Below, piece after piece: positions 50,744 to 63,112 of a stretch of 64,000 nucleotides of DNA; the stretch's first letter is position 1; the number at the start of each line of letters is the position of its first letter. The notes under the pieces are model-generated. The model was not told the origin of the DNA and searched no databases. It saw only the letters and a list, made by a program, of their open reading frames with translations. The position numbers were made by a program, and so were the translations under genes. Source of the stretch: DASSFG01 sp035547915 (GTDB lineage Bacteria > Planctomycetota > Planctomycetia > Pirellulales > JAICIG01); contig DASZTS010000029.1 in the NCBI GenBank assembly GCA_035547915.1, positions 124,001-188,000 of the forward strand. Direction: 5' to 3'.

Positions 50744-51949
50744 TTATGACGACTGACTCGGAAAGACGAGCCTCAACAGTTGCAGTAGCAAAAAGACGAC
50801 GAGAACGCCCAGCAAAATCTGGGGCCAATAGTCGGCCAGGGGTACTCCCGCGTTGACAGCCGTGGTGGCCACGACCAACACGAGCAGACCTACGATAAGC
50901 AGCAGGCAGCCGATGCCCGACATCAGGCCCTTGAACGTTGCGTGCTCGGAAGGAGCCTCGTAATGCAGCTCGATCGCACGTCCACGTTCGAGGCTGTGTT
51001 GCACGGCGTCGGCCAACTCCATCGTATGGCAGGCGTCGAGCCAATCGGGCACCGTAGCCGGCGAATCGACTTCTGGGTTGCCGGCGGTTGCCCCCACGAG
51101 TTGCAGCCCCCGCAGCAGGCTCGGTAAAGCGATCGCCGCGAGCGGCGCTTCCTCGAAATCCTCGCTAGCCGTTCGGCCCTCGCTGTTGACATCGAGCCGC
51201 CAGGCACCCATATGCGGGACGACGAGCGTCGCGCTACCCCGTGTGCCGATCAAGGTGAATCGGCCCCTAGCCGGTTCGGCCGTCGCTACCGACCAGCGCA
51301 CCAGAACCTTAGACAGACTTGCCATCTGCACGCTGAGCGTGCCGTAGTTGATCGCATCGGCCGCGGAGCGCACCCCCGCCGCGGTCATGGCCGATGCGTT
51401 GTTCAACCTGCCGCAGAATGGCAGCGCCAATTCGATGTCGCGCACGAACTCGCGCAAGACTTCGCGTCGCCCGCGCTCGGGCGAGATGCGTTCGACCACG
51501 ACCTGCTCGATGACGCCCAGCGGCCCGGTGGCCCCTTCGGCGACCAGGCGGCTCAACCGTAGCCACACCGGATGCCAGCGGGCCGGAACGTACGGCACCA
51601 TGCCGGCCCGGCTCTCTTGTCGGATCATGTCGAGCTCATAGCAGACGAGCATCGAGTCGACCACCGGATGCGACACGATCATGGCCGCGCCGGCTTGCGC
51701 CAGCTTGCGCAATTGTTCGGCCCGCTGTTCTTCGTCGTCGGCCCGCGAGACGATCACCACGTCGGCCACCGTACCGCCCAGCAGGTGTTCCCAATGCTCG
51801 GCCACGACGAGACCAGGTGCCGCCGCCCGAACGGCCTGCTCCCATTCGCCCAGTTGACAGGCCCAGACGAGGGTGTGGTCGGGGGCACGGCTCACCTCTC
51901 GGGCCAATTCGAGCGTGTCGGGGTCGCAGGCGAGCAGGGCAAACTTCAT
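50744..51949 (-). CDS. Gfo/Idh/MocA-like protein with C-terminal membrane anchor
   Basis: Protein of 401 residues. The overall layout follows Gfo/Idh/MocA proteins: N-terminal Rossmann-like part, an SHPVVDSML segment in place of EKP, and a C-terminal domain with YGTLSVQMASLSKVLVRW and TLIGTRGSATLVVPH. The usual GxGxxG is replaced by LLACDPDTLELA, so NAD binding is doubtful. Two hydrophobic helices close the protein (about 340-362 and 375-397, for example GIGCLLLIVGLLVLVV), which would tether it to the membrane. It lies upstream of the CHAT gene on the same strand, separated by 188 bp. Confidence 0.7.
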   Translation of the reverse strand: MKFALLACDPDTLELAREVSRAPDHTLVWACQLGEWEQAVRAAAPGLVVAEHWEHLLGGTVADVVIVSRADDEEQRAEQLRKLAQAGAAMIVSHPVVDSMLVCYELDMIRQESRAGMVPYVPARWHPVWLRLSRLVAEGATGPLGVIEQVVVERISPERGRREVLREFVRDIELALPFCGRLNNASAMTAAGVRSAADAINYGTLSVQMASLSKVLVRWSVATAEPARGRFTLIGTRGSATLVVPHMGAWRLDVNSEGRTASEDFEEAPLAAIALPSLLRGLQLVGATAGNPEVDSPATVPDWLDACHTMELADAVQHSLERGRAIELHYEAPSEHATFKGLMSGIGCLLLIVGLLVLVVATTAVNAGVPLADYWPQILLGVLVVFLLLQLLRLVFPSQSS

Positions 51950-52140
51950 GAGGGCCGGGCAATCTAGTGCGGGAATGGGAAAGCTTGGTCAACTGGGGGC
52001 CGCGATGCGCCCACACGATCGATCGCGCCGTCACCTTATCTTAGCCAACTGCCCTAGGGCCGAAATGCGTGATTCCTGTATCCTTGTAGGCCCGATCGGC
52101 GAAGAATCGGACTCGAAGCCGGGGGCACCGGGAGGGATTC

Positions 52141-53133
52141 GTGCGCAAGTGGGAGAAATTCGTGCGCAAAAAAGTCATCGCCTTTTTGACCGCCTTGTTG
52201 GCGGCAGCGGGCTGGTATGGCCATTCGAAGCTTCCCGAGGGCATTTGGCGGCGGTTGCTGTCGTCGGGCGGTGCCGCCGGCGGCACGCTGTCGAGCGTCC
52301 CGCCGATCGAGCGCACGGGCAACACGGTTCGCATGGCATCGTTCAACATCCAGGTGTTCGGCGAGAAAAAGTTGGCTAAGCGTGACGTGGCCGAGGTGCT
52401 GGCACGCGTGATTCGCTATTTCGACGTGGTGGCGATCCAGGAGATCCGCGACGCCAACGACGATTTTCTCGCGAGATTCCTTTCGCTGGTCAACGCCGAC
52501 GGCTCGCACTACACCTATGTCATTGGCCCACGCCTGGGGCGTACCAACAGCAAGGAACAATACGCCTTCATCTACAACGCCGCCAGTGTTGAATGCGATC
52601 GCCAGAATGTTTACACCGTCGACGATCCCGACGACCTGCTGCACCGTGAACCGCTCGTGGCCGGGTTTCGCGTCCGCGGTCCTCCGCCGGAGCAAGCTTT
52701 CACGTTCACGTTGATCGACATCCACACCGATCCCGACGAAGCACAGGCCGAACTGAACGTACTCGACGACGTATTCCGCGCCGTACGCAACGACGGCCGA
52801 GGCGAAGACGATGTCATCTTGTTGGGCGACCTCAACTCGGACGATCACCATTTCGGCGAACTCGGTCAGGTCGGTTACATCACGTGGGTCATCACGGGCA
52901 TGCCGACCAATACACGCGGCACGCATTTATATGACAACATCGTGTTCGACTCGCGCGCCACGGTGGAATACGACCGTCGCGCAGGTGTTTTCGACCTGAT
53001 GAACGAATTCCACATCACGATGGATGACGCCCTTGCCATCTCCGATCACCTGCCGATCTGGGCCGAATTTTCGCTCGTCGAAGGCGGTGCCGGCGCGTTG
53101 GCCTCGCGGCAGGCTTCACGCACGGTTCGCTGA
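52141..53133 (+). CDS. Membrane-anchored endonuclease/exonuclease/phosphatase (DNase I-like)
   Basis: Protein of 330 residues. One N-terminal helix (VIAFLTALLAAAGWYG) anchors or exports it. The phosphoesterase core has MASFNIQVFG (Asn), VAIQEIRD (metal-binding Glu), DIHTDP (His/Asp), ILLGDLNSDD (Asp and Asn) and ISDHLPIWAEF (final Asp-His), the complete EEP catalytic set. Its substrate could be DNA, RNA or phospholipid. The first GTG (52141) has GGGAGG ten bases upstream. A second in-frame GTG at 52162 has its own GGGAG, because a segment of about 19 bp is duplicated with 21-bp period. Confidence 0.88.
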   Translation: MRKWEKFVRKKVIAFLTALLAAAGWYGHSKLPEGIWRRLLSSGGAAGGTLSSVPPIERTGNTVRMASFNIQVFGEKKLAKRDVAEVLARVIRYFDVVAIQEIRDANDDFLARFLSLVNADGSHYTYVIGPRLGRTNSKEQYAFIYNAASVECDRQNVYTVDDPDDLLHREPLVAGFRVRGPPPEQAFTFTLIDIHTDPDEAQAELNVLDDVFRAVRNDGRGEDDVILLGDLNSDDHHFGELGQVGYITWVITGMPTNTRGTHLYDNIVFDSRATVEYDRRAGVFDLMNEFHITMDDALAISDHLPIWAEFSLVEGGAGALASRQASRTVR

Positions 53134-53199
53134 AGCCGCCATCGATCGCGAGTGGTTGCTTGCGCTTCGGTTGAACTGGGGAAAAAATCGAAAAAACTC

Positions 53200-53227
53200 T
53201 TGCAATGGCGTAACGCATTGCTACATT
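53200..53227 (+). promoter_or_regulatory. Candidate promoter of a small RNA
   Basis: TTGCAA (53200-53205), 16 bp and TACATT (53222-53227), the same form as the promoter at 4323-4350. The spacer is part of a dyad (GCAAT-g-GCG / CGC-ATTGC, 53202-53221), which could be an operator or a first hairpin of the RNA. Confidence 0.4.
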
Positions 53228-53233
53228 GACAGG

Positions 53234-53327
53234 CGTTGGTCCGTTGCAGGTACCTGCCCCGCCTGCGACGAGACCCAAGTTAGTGGCTCGCGTAGGTTCC
53301 TGCCCCGCCTACGCGGGCCTTTTTTTT
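53234..53327 (+). ncRNA. Candidate twin-hairpin small RNA
   Basis: A stretch of about 94 nt between the phosphoesterase and exonuclease genes folds by eye into two hairpins. Stem 1 pairs 53242-53250 with 53262-53270 (9 bp, one G-U). Stem 2 pairs 53285-53296 with 53308-53319 (12 bp, one G-U). The stems differ in sequence, but both loops are 11 nt and agree at 10 positions (TACCTGCCCCG and TTCCTGCCCCG). Stem 2 is followed directly by eight Ts. Conserved C-rich loops on different stems are typical of base-pairing small RNAs. Alternatives are an attenuator for the exonuclease gene or a bare terminator of the phosphoesterase gene. Confidence 0.5.
53285..53327 (+). terminator. Strong intrinsic terminator
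   Basis: A 12-bp stem (GGCTCGCGTAGG with CCTACGCGGGCC), an 11-nt loop and an immediate run of eight Ts (53320-53327). This is the clearest rho-independent terminator in the window. It lies 57 bp before the exonuclease ATG. Confidence 0.85.
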
Positions 53328-53383
53328 GCGCATTTCTGGTGCCAACCTGACATCTTGTTCTTCGTGCTCGATCGAAACGTGCC

Positions 53384-54190
53384 ATGTCCGACGTCCGTTA
53401 CTTGGTCTTCGATATCGAGAGCGTAGCCGACGGCGATCTCGTCTCGCGGCTGCGCTATCCGGGTGAAAACCTGCCGCCGGCCGCGGCCGTGGCCCGCTAT
53501 CGGGCCGAATTGATGGCCAAGTTCGACACCGATTTCATTCCTTATACGTTTCAGGTGCCGATGTCGCTGGCCATCGCCAAGGTGGCCGTGGACTATCGCC
53601 TGCTCGATCTGGTGGTGCTCGACGAGCCGGCTTATCGTCCCCATGTGATCACCGAGCATTTCTGGCGCGGCTGGGAACGGTACGGCCGGCCGACGCTGGT
53701 CAGCTTCAACGGCCGCTCCTTCGATCTGCCGCTGTTGGAATTGGCGGCCTTCCGTTATGGCATCAGCCTGGCCGGCTGGTACAACCTGACTGCGAAGACC
53801 TATGAGCAACCGCGCAACCGATACAACGTCGAGTCGCACCTCGACATGCAGGAACTGCTCACCAACTTCGGATCGACACGCTTCAACGGCGGGTTGAATC
53901 TGGCCGCCAATCTGTTGGGCAAGCCGGGCAAGATGGATGTGCAAGGTTACATGGTGCAGGACATGTACGAGGCGGGGCGGCTGGCCGAGATAAACGACTA
54001 CTGCCGTTGCGATGTACTCGACACGTACTTCATCTTCTTACGCACCCGCGTGCTCGTGGGAAAGATTTCTCTCGAGGACGAACAGAAACTGATCGCGGAC
54101 ACCAAAACATGGCTGGAGGAGCGATCCGGCGAAGTGGCCGCCTACCGGCTGTACCTCGACCGCTGGGGTGACTGGTCGAATCCATGGTAA
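53384..54190 (+). CDS. PolB-type 3'-5' exonuclease (DEDDy family)
   Basis: Protein of 268 residues related to the exonuclease domain of family B DNA polymerases. The DEDDy motifs are present: VFDIESVAD (Exo I, D and E), LVSFNGRSFDLPLLE (Exo II, NGxxFD) and INDYCRCDVLDTY (Exo III, YxxxD). It stands alone, without a polymerase domain. ATG 53384 begins the domain. Because a strong terminator lies 57 bp upstream, it needs its own promoter downstream of that terminator, or readthrough. Confidence 0.9.
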   Translation: MSDVRYLVFDIESVADGDLVSRLRYPGENLPPAAAVARYRAELMAKFDTDFIPYTFQVPMSLAIAKVAVDYRLLDLVVLDEPAYRPHVITEHFWRGWERYGRPTLVSFNGRSFDLPLLELAAFRYGISLAGWYNLTAKTYEQPRNRYNVESHLDMQELLTNFGSTRFNGGLNLAANLLGKPGKMDVQGYMVQDMYEAGRLAEINDYCRCDVLDTYFIFLRTRVLVGKISLEDEQKLIADTKTWLEERSGEVAAYRLYLDRWGDWSNPW

Positions 54191-54265
54191 GCCGTGCACT
54201 GCGGCGCGCCTTGAAAGCGGCCGTATCATAACCGGCCGGCCCATGTTCGCCCGCGCCCGAAGAAT

Positions 54266-56418
<2,153 letters not shown>

Positions 56419-56419
<1 letters not shown>

Positions 56420-59400
56420 TACCGGTGCAACCACACTCTCAGCATCGCCAGCAGGTGTTCGACATCGACCGGCTTGGCGATGTAATCAGAAGCTCCCGCC
56501 TCGATGCACTTCTCGCGGTCGCCCTTCATGGCCTTGGCGGTCAGGGCGATGATCGGCAACGCATGGAACTGCTCCATGGTCCGGATGGCGCGCATCGTAT
56601 CATATCCGTCCATGTGCGGCATCATGATGTCCATGAGCACCACGTCGACGTCGGGCATCTCCTCCAATCGTTCGAGGGCCGCCTTGCCGGTTTCGGCCGA
56701 ACAGACATTCATAGCATGCCTTTCGAGCACGCCCGTCATGGCAAAGATGTTGCGAATGTCGTCATCGACGAGCAGGACCCTTTTGCCGGCGAGCACCGTC
56801 TCGGGCTGATGAATCCGCTCCAGCATCTCGCGCCGCTCTTGCGGCAATTGATCGATGCGGCGGTGCAAGAACATGGCCACCTCGTCGACCAGCCGTTCCA
56901 GCGAGCGCACATCCTTGACGACCATGCTCTGGGCGAATCGCTTGAATCGCTGTTCGTCTTCCGACGACAAGTCGTCTTCCAGATAGACGATGATCGGCAG
57001 GGTTTCCAACTCCGGCAGGCGCCGAATCTCTTCCAAGAATTCGAACGCATCGGCGATCGGCGCTGTGAGCACGGCCGCACACGACGGTCGTTTCTCGAGC
57101 AGGGCGCTCAGTGCCGCTTCGCCCATGCCGATGGCGATCGTCTGGATGTCGTTGCCCGCGACCATTTCGACCACGTCGGTTCGCCGTTGGTCTTCGGGGC
57201 CGATCACCAACAGGGTTTTGATGCCGGGCGCGGCGCTGGTCCGCAATCGCTCGAAGACGGGCATCAGTTCCTCCCGCTTCTTGAACGGTTTGCCCAGCGC
57301 GCCGACGGCTCCCATCTTCAAGCCGCGGCTGCGGTCTTCTTCCGTCGTGACGATATGGACCGGGATGTGCCGCGTGTAGAGATCCTCTTTCAGTTGTGCC
57401 AGCACTCGCCAGCCGTCGATATCGGGCAAGTGGATGTCGAGAGTAATGCCATGCACGCGGAACTTGTGCACCGCGATCAGCCCTTCCGCTCCGCGCTGTG
57501 CGATGACGCCCTTGAACCCGTTCTCGTGGGCCGTCTCCAACATGAGTCGGCTGAAGACGGGATCGTTCTCGATGATCAGCACGACTTTGTCGTCGACTTG
57601 CAAACGATCGCGGTCGTCGTTGATCTCGATGATGGTCGGGAGCTGTTCGGACTCCTCGGCCGCCAGTGCTGCTTCGGCCTCGATGAGTTGAGGAGAGGCC
57701 TTGGCCTTGTGCATCGACGGCAAGAAATCGCGGCGGGGAGGTTTGGCCGGCACGTAGACCTGCGGCAGGTAGAGCGTGAAGGTGCTTCCCTTACCCGGCT
57801 CGCTTTGCAGGCGGATTTCGCCGCCCAACAGGTTCGCAATCTCGCGGCTGATCGCCAGCCCCAAACCGGTGCCGCCGTACTTGCGGCTGGTGCTGCCGTC
57901 GGCTTGCTGGAACGCCTCGAAGATGAGCTGCTGCTTGTCGGTCGGAATGCCTATGCCCGTATCCGAGACGGAGATCGCCAGCACGCAGGGCGCTCGCCGC
58001 AACGTTTCGTTCTCGGTGCTGAATCCCGAGCGGGCCGATGAGACATGGAACGACACCACGCCACGCTCGGTGAACTTGAAGGCGTTGGACAGCAGGTTCT
58101 TGATGATCTGCTGCAATCGCTTGACGTCGGTCTGCAGAGCGAACGGCAAGTCGGAGGCAAACGTGAGACTGAAGCCCAGCCGGCGGCTTTCGGCCACGTG
58201 GCGGAAGCTGCGTTCGACGTAGTCGTGCATATCGCGGAACGTGATCTCGCCCACGTCGAGCACCACCGTGCCCGACTCGATCTTCGACAGGTCGAGAATG
58301 TCGTTGATCAACGAGAGCAGGTCGTTGCCCGAGGCGTGGATCGTCTGCGAGAACTCGACCTGCCGCGGCGACAGATTACCATCCGAATTGCGGGCGAGCT
58401 GGTCGGAGAGGATGAGCAGGCTGTTGAGCGGCGTGCGCAATTCGTGCGACATGTTCGCCAAGAATTCCGACTTGTACTTGGAGGTCAGGGCGAGCTGAGT
58501 CGCCTTTTCTTCCAAGGCCCGGCGAGCCTGTTCGACTTCCTGATTCTTGCGTTCCACTTCGACGTTCTGCTCGGCGAGCAACTGGGCCTTTTCGCCGAGT
58601 TGCTGGTTGGTGAGCTGCAATTCCTGCTGCTGCGTTTGCAGCTCGCGGGCCAACGACTGCGACTGCTTGAGCAGGTCTTCCGTACGGGTGTTGGCCTCGA
58701 TCGTGTTGAGCACGATGCCGATACTTTCCGTCAACTGGTCGAGGAACGTCTCGTGCGTGGGGCTGAACCGGTCGAACGAGGCCAGCTCCATCACGGCCTT
58801 CACCAAACCTTCGAACACGATGGGAATGACGATAATATTGAGGGGCGACGCTTCGCCCAGTCCCGACGTGATCTTGATGTAGTCGGGCGGCACGTTTGTG
58901 AGCAGAATCTTTTCTTTCTCGAGGGCGCACTGGCCGACCAGTCCTTCGCCCATCTTGAACACGTTGTCGATGTTCTTGCGTTCCTTGTAGGCGTAGCTGG
59001 CCAGCAGTTTCAGCATCGGCTCGTCGCCCGACGCGTCCATCGTGTAGAACGCGCCCTGTTGGGCCGAGACCACCGGGGCGAGTTCCGACAGGATCAAACG
59101 GCCCACCGCGAGCAGGTCTTTCTGGCCCTGCAACATGCGGCTGAACTTGGCCATGTTCGTTTTGAGCCAGTCCTGCTCGTTGTTCTTGAGCGTCGTGTCC
59201 TTGAGGTTGACGATCATTTCGTTGATGTTGTTCTTCAATTCGGCCACTTCGCCGAACGCTTCCACCGTGATGCTGCGCGTCAGGTCGCCCTTCGTCACGG
59301 CGGTGGCCACTTCGGCGATGGCACGCACCTGCGTGGTGAGGTTGTTGGCGAGCTGGTTCACGTTGTCGGTGAGGTCCTTCCAGGTACCGGCGGCACCCGG

Positions 59401-62400
59401 CACGCTCGCCTGACCGCCCAGCTTTCCTTCGACACCCACTTCGCGGGCCACCGTGGTCACCTGGTCGGCGAACGTGGCCAGCGTATCGATCATGCCGTTG
59501 ATCGTATCGGCCAAGGCGGCGATTTCGCCCTTGGCATCGACCGCCAGCTTGCGCGTCAGGTCGCCGTTGGCCACGGCGGTCACGACGATGGCGATGTTAC
59601 GCACTTGGCTGGTCAGGTTACCGGCCATGAAGTTCACGTTGTCGGTGAGGTCCTTCCACGTGCCGGCCACACCTTTCACATCGGCCTGTCCACCGAGCTT
59701 TCCTTCGGTACCCACTTCGCGGGCCACACGCGTCACTTCGCTGGCGAACGAGTTGAGCTGATCGACCATCGTGTTGATCGTGTCTTTCAGTTCCAGAATC
59801 TCGCCCTTCACGTCCACGGTGATCTTGCGCGAGAGGTCGCCGGCGGCCACGGCCTTGGTCACGTCGGCGATGTTACGCACCTGGCCGGTGAGGTTACCGG
59901 CCATGAAGTTCACGTTGTCGGTGAGGTCCTTCCACGTACCGGCCACACCCTTCACGTCGGCCTGACCGCCCAGTTTCCCTTCGGTACCCACTTCGCGGGC
60001 CACACGCGTCACTTCGCTGGCGAACGAGTTGAGCTGATCGACCATCGTGTTGACGGTGTTCTTCAACTCGAGGATTTCGCCCTTCACGTCCACCGTAATC
60101 TTCTTCGAGAGGTCGCCGGCGGCCACGGCCTTGGTCACGTCGGCGATGTTACGCACCTGGCCCGTGAGATTACCGGCCATGAAGTTCACGCTGTCGGTGA
60201 GGTCCTTCCACGTACCGGCCACACCCTTCACATCGGCCTGACCGCCTAGTTTCCCTTCGGTACCCACTTCGCGGGCCACACGCGTCACTTCCGACGCGAA
60301 CGAACGGAGCTGATCGACCATCGTATTGATCGTGTTCTTCAGCTCGTGGATTTCGCCCTTCACGTCCACCGTGATCTTCTTCGAGAGGTCGCCGTTGGCC
60401 ACGGCCGTGGTCACGGCGGCGATGTTGCGCACCTGGCCCGTGAGGTTACCGGCCATGGAGTTCACGCTGTCCGTAAGGTCCTTCCACGTACCGGCCACAC
60501 CACGCACGTCGGCCTGTCCACCGAGTTTTCCTTCGGTACCCACTTCGCGGGCCACACGCGTCACTTCCGACGCGAAGGAGTTGAGCTGATCGACCATCGT
60601 GTTGATCGTGTCCTTCAACTCCAAGATTTCGCCGCGCACCGGCACGGTAATCTTCTTCGAGAGGTCGCCGTTGGCCACGGCCGTGGTCACGGCGGCGATG
60701 TTGCGCACCTGGCCCGTGAGGTTACCGGCCATGGAATTCACGCTATCCGTCAAGTCCTTCCACGTACCGGCCACGCCGCGCACATCGGCCTGTCCACCGA
60801 GTTTCCCTTCGGTACCCACTTCGCGGGCCACACGCGTCACCTCCGCGGCGAACGAGCTGAGCTGATCGACCATCGTGTTGATCACGTTCTTGATCTGCAA
60901 GATTTCGCCGCGCACGTCCACGGTGATCTTCTGCGTCAAGTCGCCGGTGGCGATGGCGGTGGCCACCTTCGACACGTCGCGCAACTGCACCGTGAGGTTA
61001 CCGGCCATCGAGTTCACGCTGTCCGTGAGGTCCTTCCACGTACCGGCCACACCGCGCACGTCGGCTTGTCCACCGAGTTTTCCTTCGGTACCCACTTCGC
61101 GGGCCACACGCGTCACTTCGGCGGCGAACGAGCTGAGCTGATCGACCATCGTATTGACGGTATTCTTCAACTCGAGGATTTCGCCCTTCACATCCACCGT
61201 GATCTTGCGCGAGAGGTCGCCGGCGGCCACGGCTTTCGTCACGTCGGCGATGTTACGCACCTGGGCCGTGAGGTTACCGGCCATGAAGTTCACGCTATCC
61301 GTGAGGTCCTTCCACGTACCGGCCACGCCGGGCACGTCGGCCTGTCCACCAAGCTTGCCTTCGGTACCCACTTCGCGGGCCACACGCGTCACTTCCGACG
61401 CGAAAGACCGGAGCTGATCGACCATCGTGTTGATCGTGTCCTTCAACTCCAAGATTTCGCCCTTCACGTCCACCGTGATCTTCTTCGAGAGGTCGCCGTT
61501 GGCGACGGCCGTGGTCACGGCGGCGATGTTACGCACCTGGGCCGTGAGGTTACCGGCCATGAAGTTCACGCTGTCCGTGAGGTCCTTCCACGTACCGGCC
61601 ACGCCCTTCACGTCGGCCTGCCCGCCGAGTTTTCCTTCGGTGCCCACTTCGCGGGCCACACGCGTCACTTCGGCGGCGAACGAGCTGAGCTGATCGACCA
61701 TCGTATTGACGGTGTTCTTCAACTCGAGGATTTCGCCCTTCACGTCCACCGTGATCTTGCGCGAGAGGTCGCCGGCGGCCACCGCCTTGGTCACGTCGGC
61801 GATGTTGCGCACCTGGCTCGTGAGGTTACCGGCCATGAAGTTCACGTTATCCGTGAGGTCCTTCCACGTGCCGGCCACGCCGGGTACGTCGGCCTGTCCA
61901 CCGAGTTTCCCTTCGGTACCCACTTCGCGCGCCACACGCGTCACTTCCGACGCGAACGAACGGAGCTGATCGACCATCGTATTGATCGTGTTCTTCAGCT
62001 CGAGGATTTCGCCCTTCACGTCCACCGTGATCTTCTTGGAAAGGTCGCCGTTGGCGACGGCCGTGGTCACGGCGGCGATGTTACGCACCTGGGCCGTGAG
62101 GTTACCGGCCATCGAGTTCACGCTATCGGTGAGGTCCTTCCACGTGCCGGCCACGCCTTTCACCTTGGCCTGCCCGCCGAGCTTTCCTTCGTTACCCACT
62201 TCGCGGGCCACGCGCGTCACTTCCGACGCGAACGAGCTGAGCTGTTCGACCATCGTATTCACCGTCTTGGCGGTGCGCAAGAATTCGCCCTTGAGCGGTC
62301 GGCCTTCGGTCTCCATGGCCATCGTCTGCGAGAGATCGCCTTTGGCCACCGCACCGATCACGCGCGCGATTTCCGTGGTGGGATAGACCAGGTCGCCGAT

Positions 62401-62811
62401 CAGCGCATTGACCGAGTCGATGGAATCGGCCCAGGCACCGCTCAGCGAACCGATGCTGGCGCGCTGTGTCAGCCGGCCTTCTTTGCCGACGACCCGACTG
62501 AGGCGTTCCAACTCATTGGCCATCCGCTGGTTGAGCTCGATGACGTCGTTGAACGTGTCGGCGATCTTGCCGTCGATGCCGGTCAGGTCGGAAGGGAGGC
62601 GAACGCGGAAATCACCCTTCTTCAGCGCGGTTAGCGCGGCCAGGAGCTTTTTCTTATCGAGTTGGCCTTCGGTATCGAGATGGCCGTTACCGTTGGTCCC
62701 CATGTCGTTGCCGTTCCTGCCGTTCGTTGCGCGGCTCGCGCGGTCAGCTTTCTTGTTGTCGCCCTGATTGCCATTCGTCGACAGACCCTTGCCGTGAGCG
62801 ACCGTTGCCAT
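56419..62811 (-). CDS. Giant hybrid histidine kinase with an 11-unit HAMP-type array
   Basis: Cytoplasmic sensor kinase of 2130 residues with no signal peptide or membrane helix. Residues about 50-200 hold divergent HAMP-like sequence; about 204-1205 hold 11 repeats of 92 residues (EGKLGGQADVxGVAGTWKDL, then NxMAGNLTxQVRNIA and VANGDLSKKITVDVKGE). Then come a GAF domain (about 1220-1380), a coiled coil, HisKA (phospho-His near 1455, MSHELRTPL), an ATPase (NLLSNAFKF, GGTGLGLAISREIA), receiver 1 (Asp near 1792, LDIHLPDIDG), a degenerate receiver lacking its Asp, and receiver 3 (Asp near 2058, VLMDIMMPHMDG). This resembles fungal group III (Os-1/Nik1) kinases. ATG 62811 has GAGG upstream. Confidence 0.93.
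59215..62220 (-). repeat. Tandem array of eleven 276-bp coding repeats (HAMP units)
   Basis: The recurring minus-strand segment encoding EGKLGGQ appears, on the plus strand, near 59424, 59703, 59978, 60257, 60532, 60808, 61084, 61360, 61637, 61912 and 62189, so the period is about 276 bp (92 codons). Inner units are nearly identical at DNA level, and variation falls into alternating types (NIAAVTTAVAN against NIADVTKAVAA). Outer units are most divergent. Such an array is prone to unequal recombination and to assembly collapse. Confidence 0.9.
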
Positions 62812-62930
62812 GAGGAAGCCTCGATATCCTGAAGAGGTGGGGGAAGTTGCCTTTGGGAAAACAGCTCTGCCGTCCACGAGGCGGTAGCGGAGATTTCGCG
62901 GGACAGACGCGGAGGCGGGTTGCTGCCAAC

Positions 62931-62969
62931 AAAAAAAGCTCCGCCGTGCGCAAGCGGCACGGGAGCTTT
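62931..62969 (-). terminator. Intrinsic terminator in the leader of the HAMP-array kinase
   Basis: On the minus strand AAAGCTCC-CGTGC (62969-62957) pairs with GCACG-gc-GGAGCTTT (62949-62935): 13 bp with a 2-nt bulge and a 7-nt loop. The transcript continues with a run of Ts (complement of 62931-62937). It lies about 40 nt after the predicted start of transcription and 120 nt before the ATG. Confidence 0.7.
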
Positions 62970-63015
62970 CATAGCGTCTCAAAAATTGCCCGTCGTGAGC
63001 AACTCCGACTTGGAC

Positions 63016-63045
63016 AGTCTAGGACGGATAAGTAGGCACTGTCAA
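63016..63045 (-). promoter_or_regulatory. Candidate promoter of the HAMP-array kinase
   Basis: On the minus strand a consensus TTGACA (63045-63040), 18 bases and TAGACT (63021-63016). Transcription would start near 63009, leaving a leader of about 200 nt. Confidence 0.55.
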
Positions 63046-63106
63046 TTTGAATTGTGCCGATATTGCGTGTGATATCGACTGTTCTCGTCTGCCCGGTGTC
63101 GTGAGT

Positions 63107-63112
63107 TATAAT
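63107..63112 (+). promoter_or_regulatory. Consensus -10 box for the LOG-family gene
   Basis: TATAAT at 63107-63112, 120 bp before GTG 63232. No good -35 at 16-18 bp is visible. Confidence 0.35.

Noticed and set aside
58045..60249. 734-codon plus-strand open frame
   Set aside because: Antisense of the kinase core and the last HAMP units; long because GC-rich DNA has few stops.
59215..62220. Regularly spaced repeats that could be mistaken for a CRISPR array or satellite
   Set aside because: The period is 276 bp, repeats are in frame and encode HAMP units; there are no spacers and no cas genes.
60346..62634. 762-codon open frame on the plus strand opposite the HAMP array, rich in His, Arg and Val
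   Set aside because: It is the antisense image of the 92-codon repeats; the minus strand carries a clear kinase, and the plus-strand translation has no recognisable domain.
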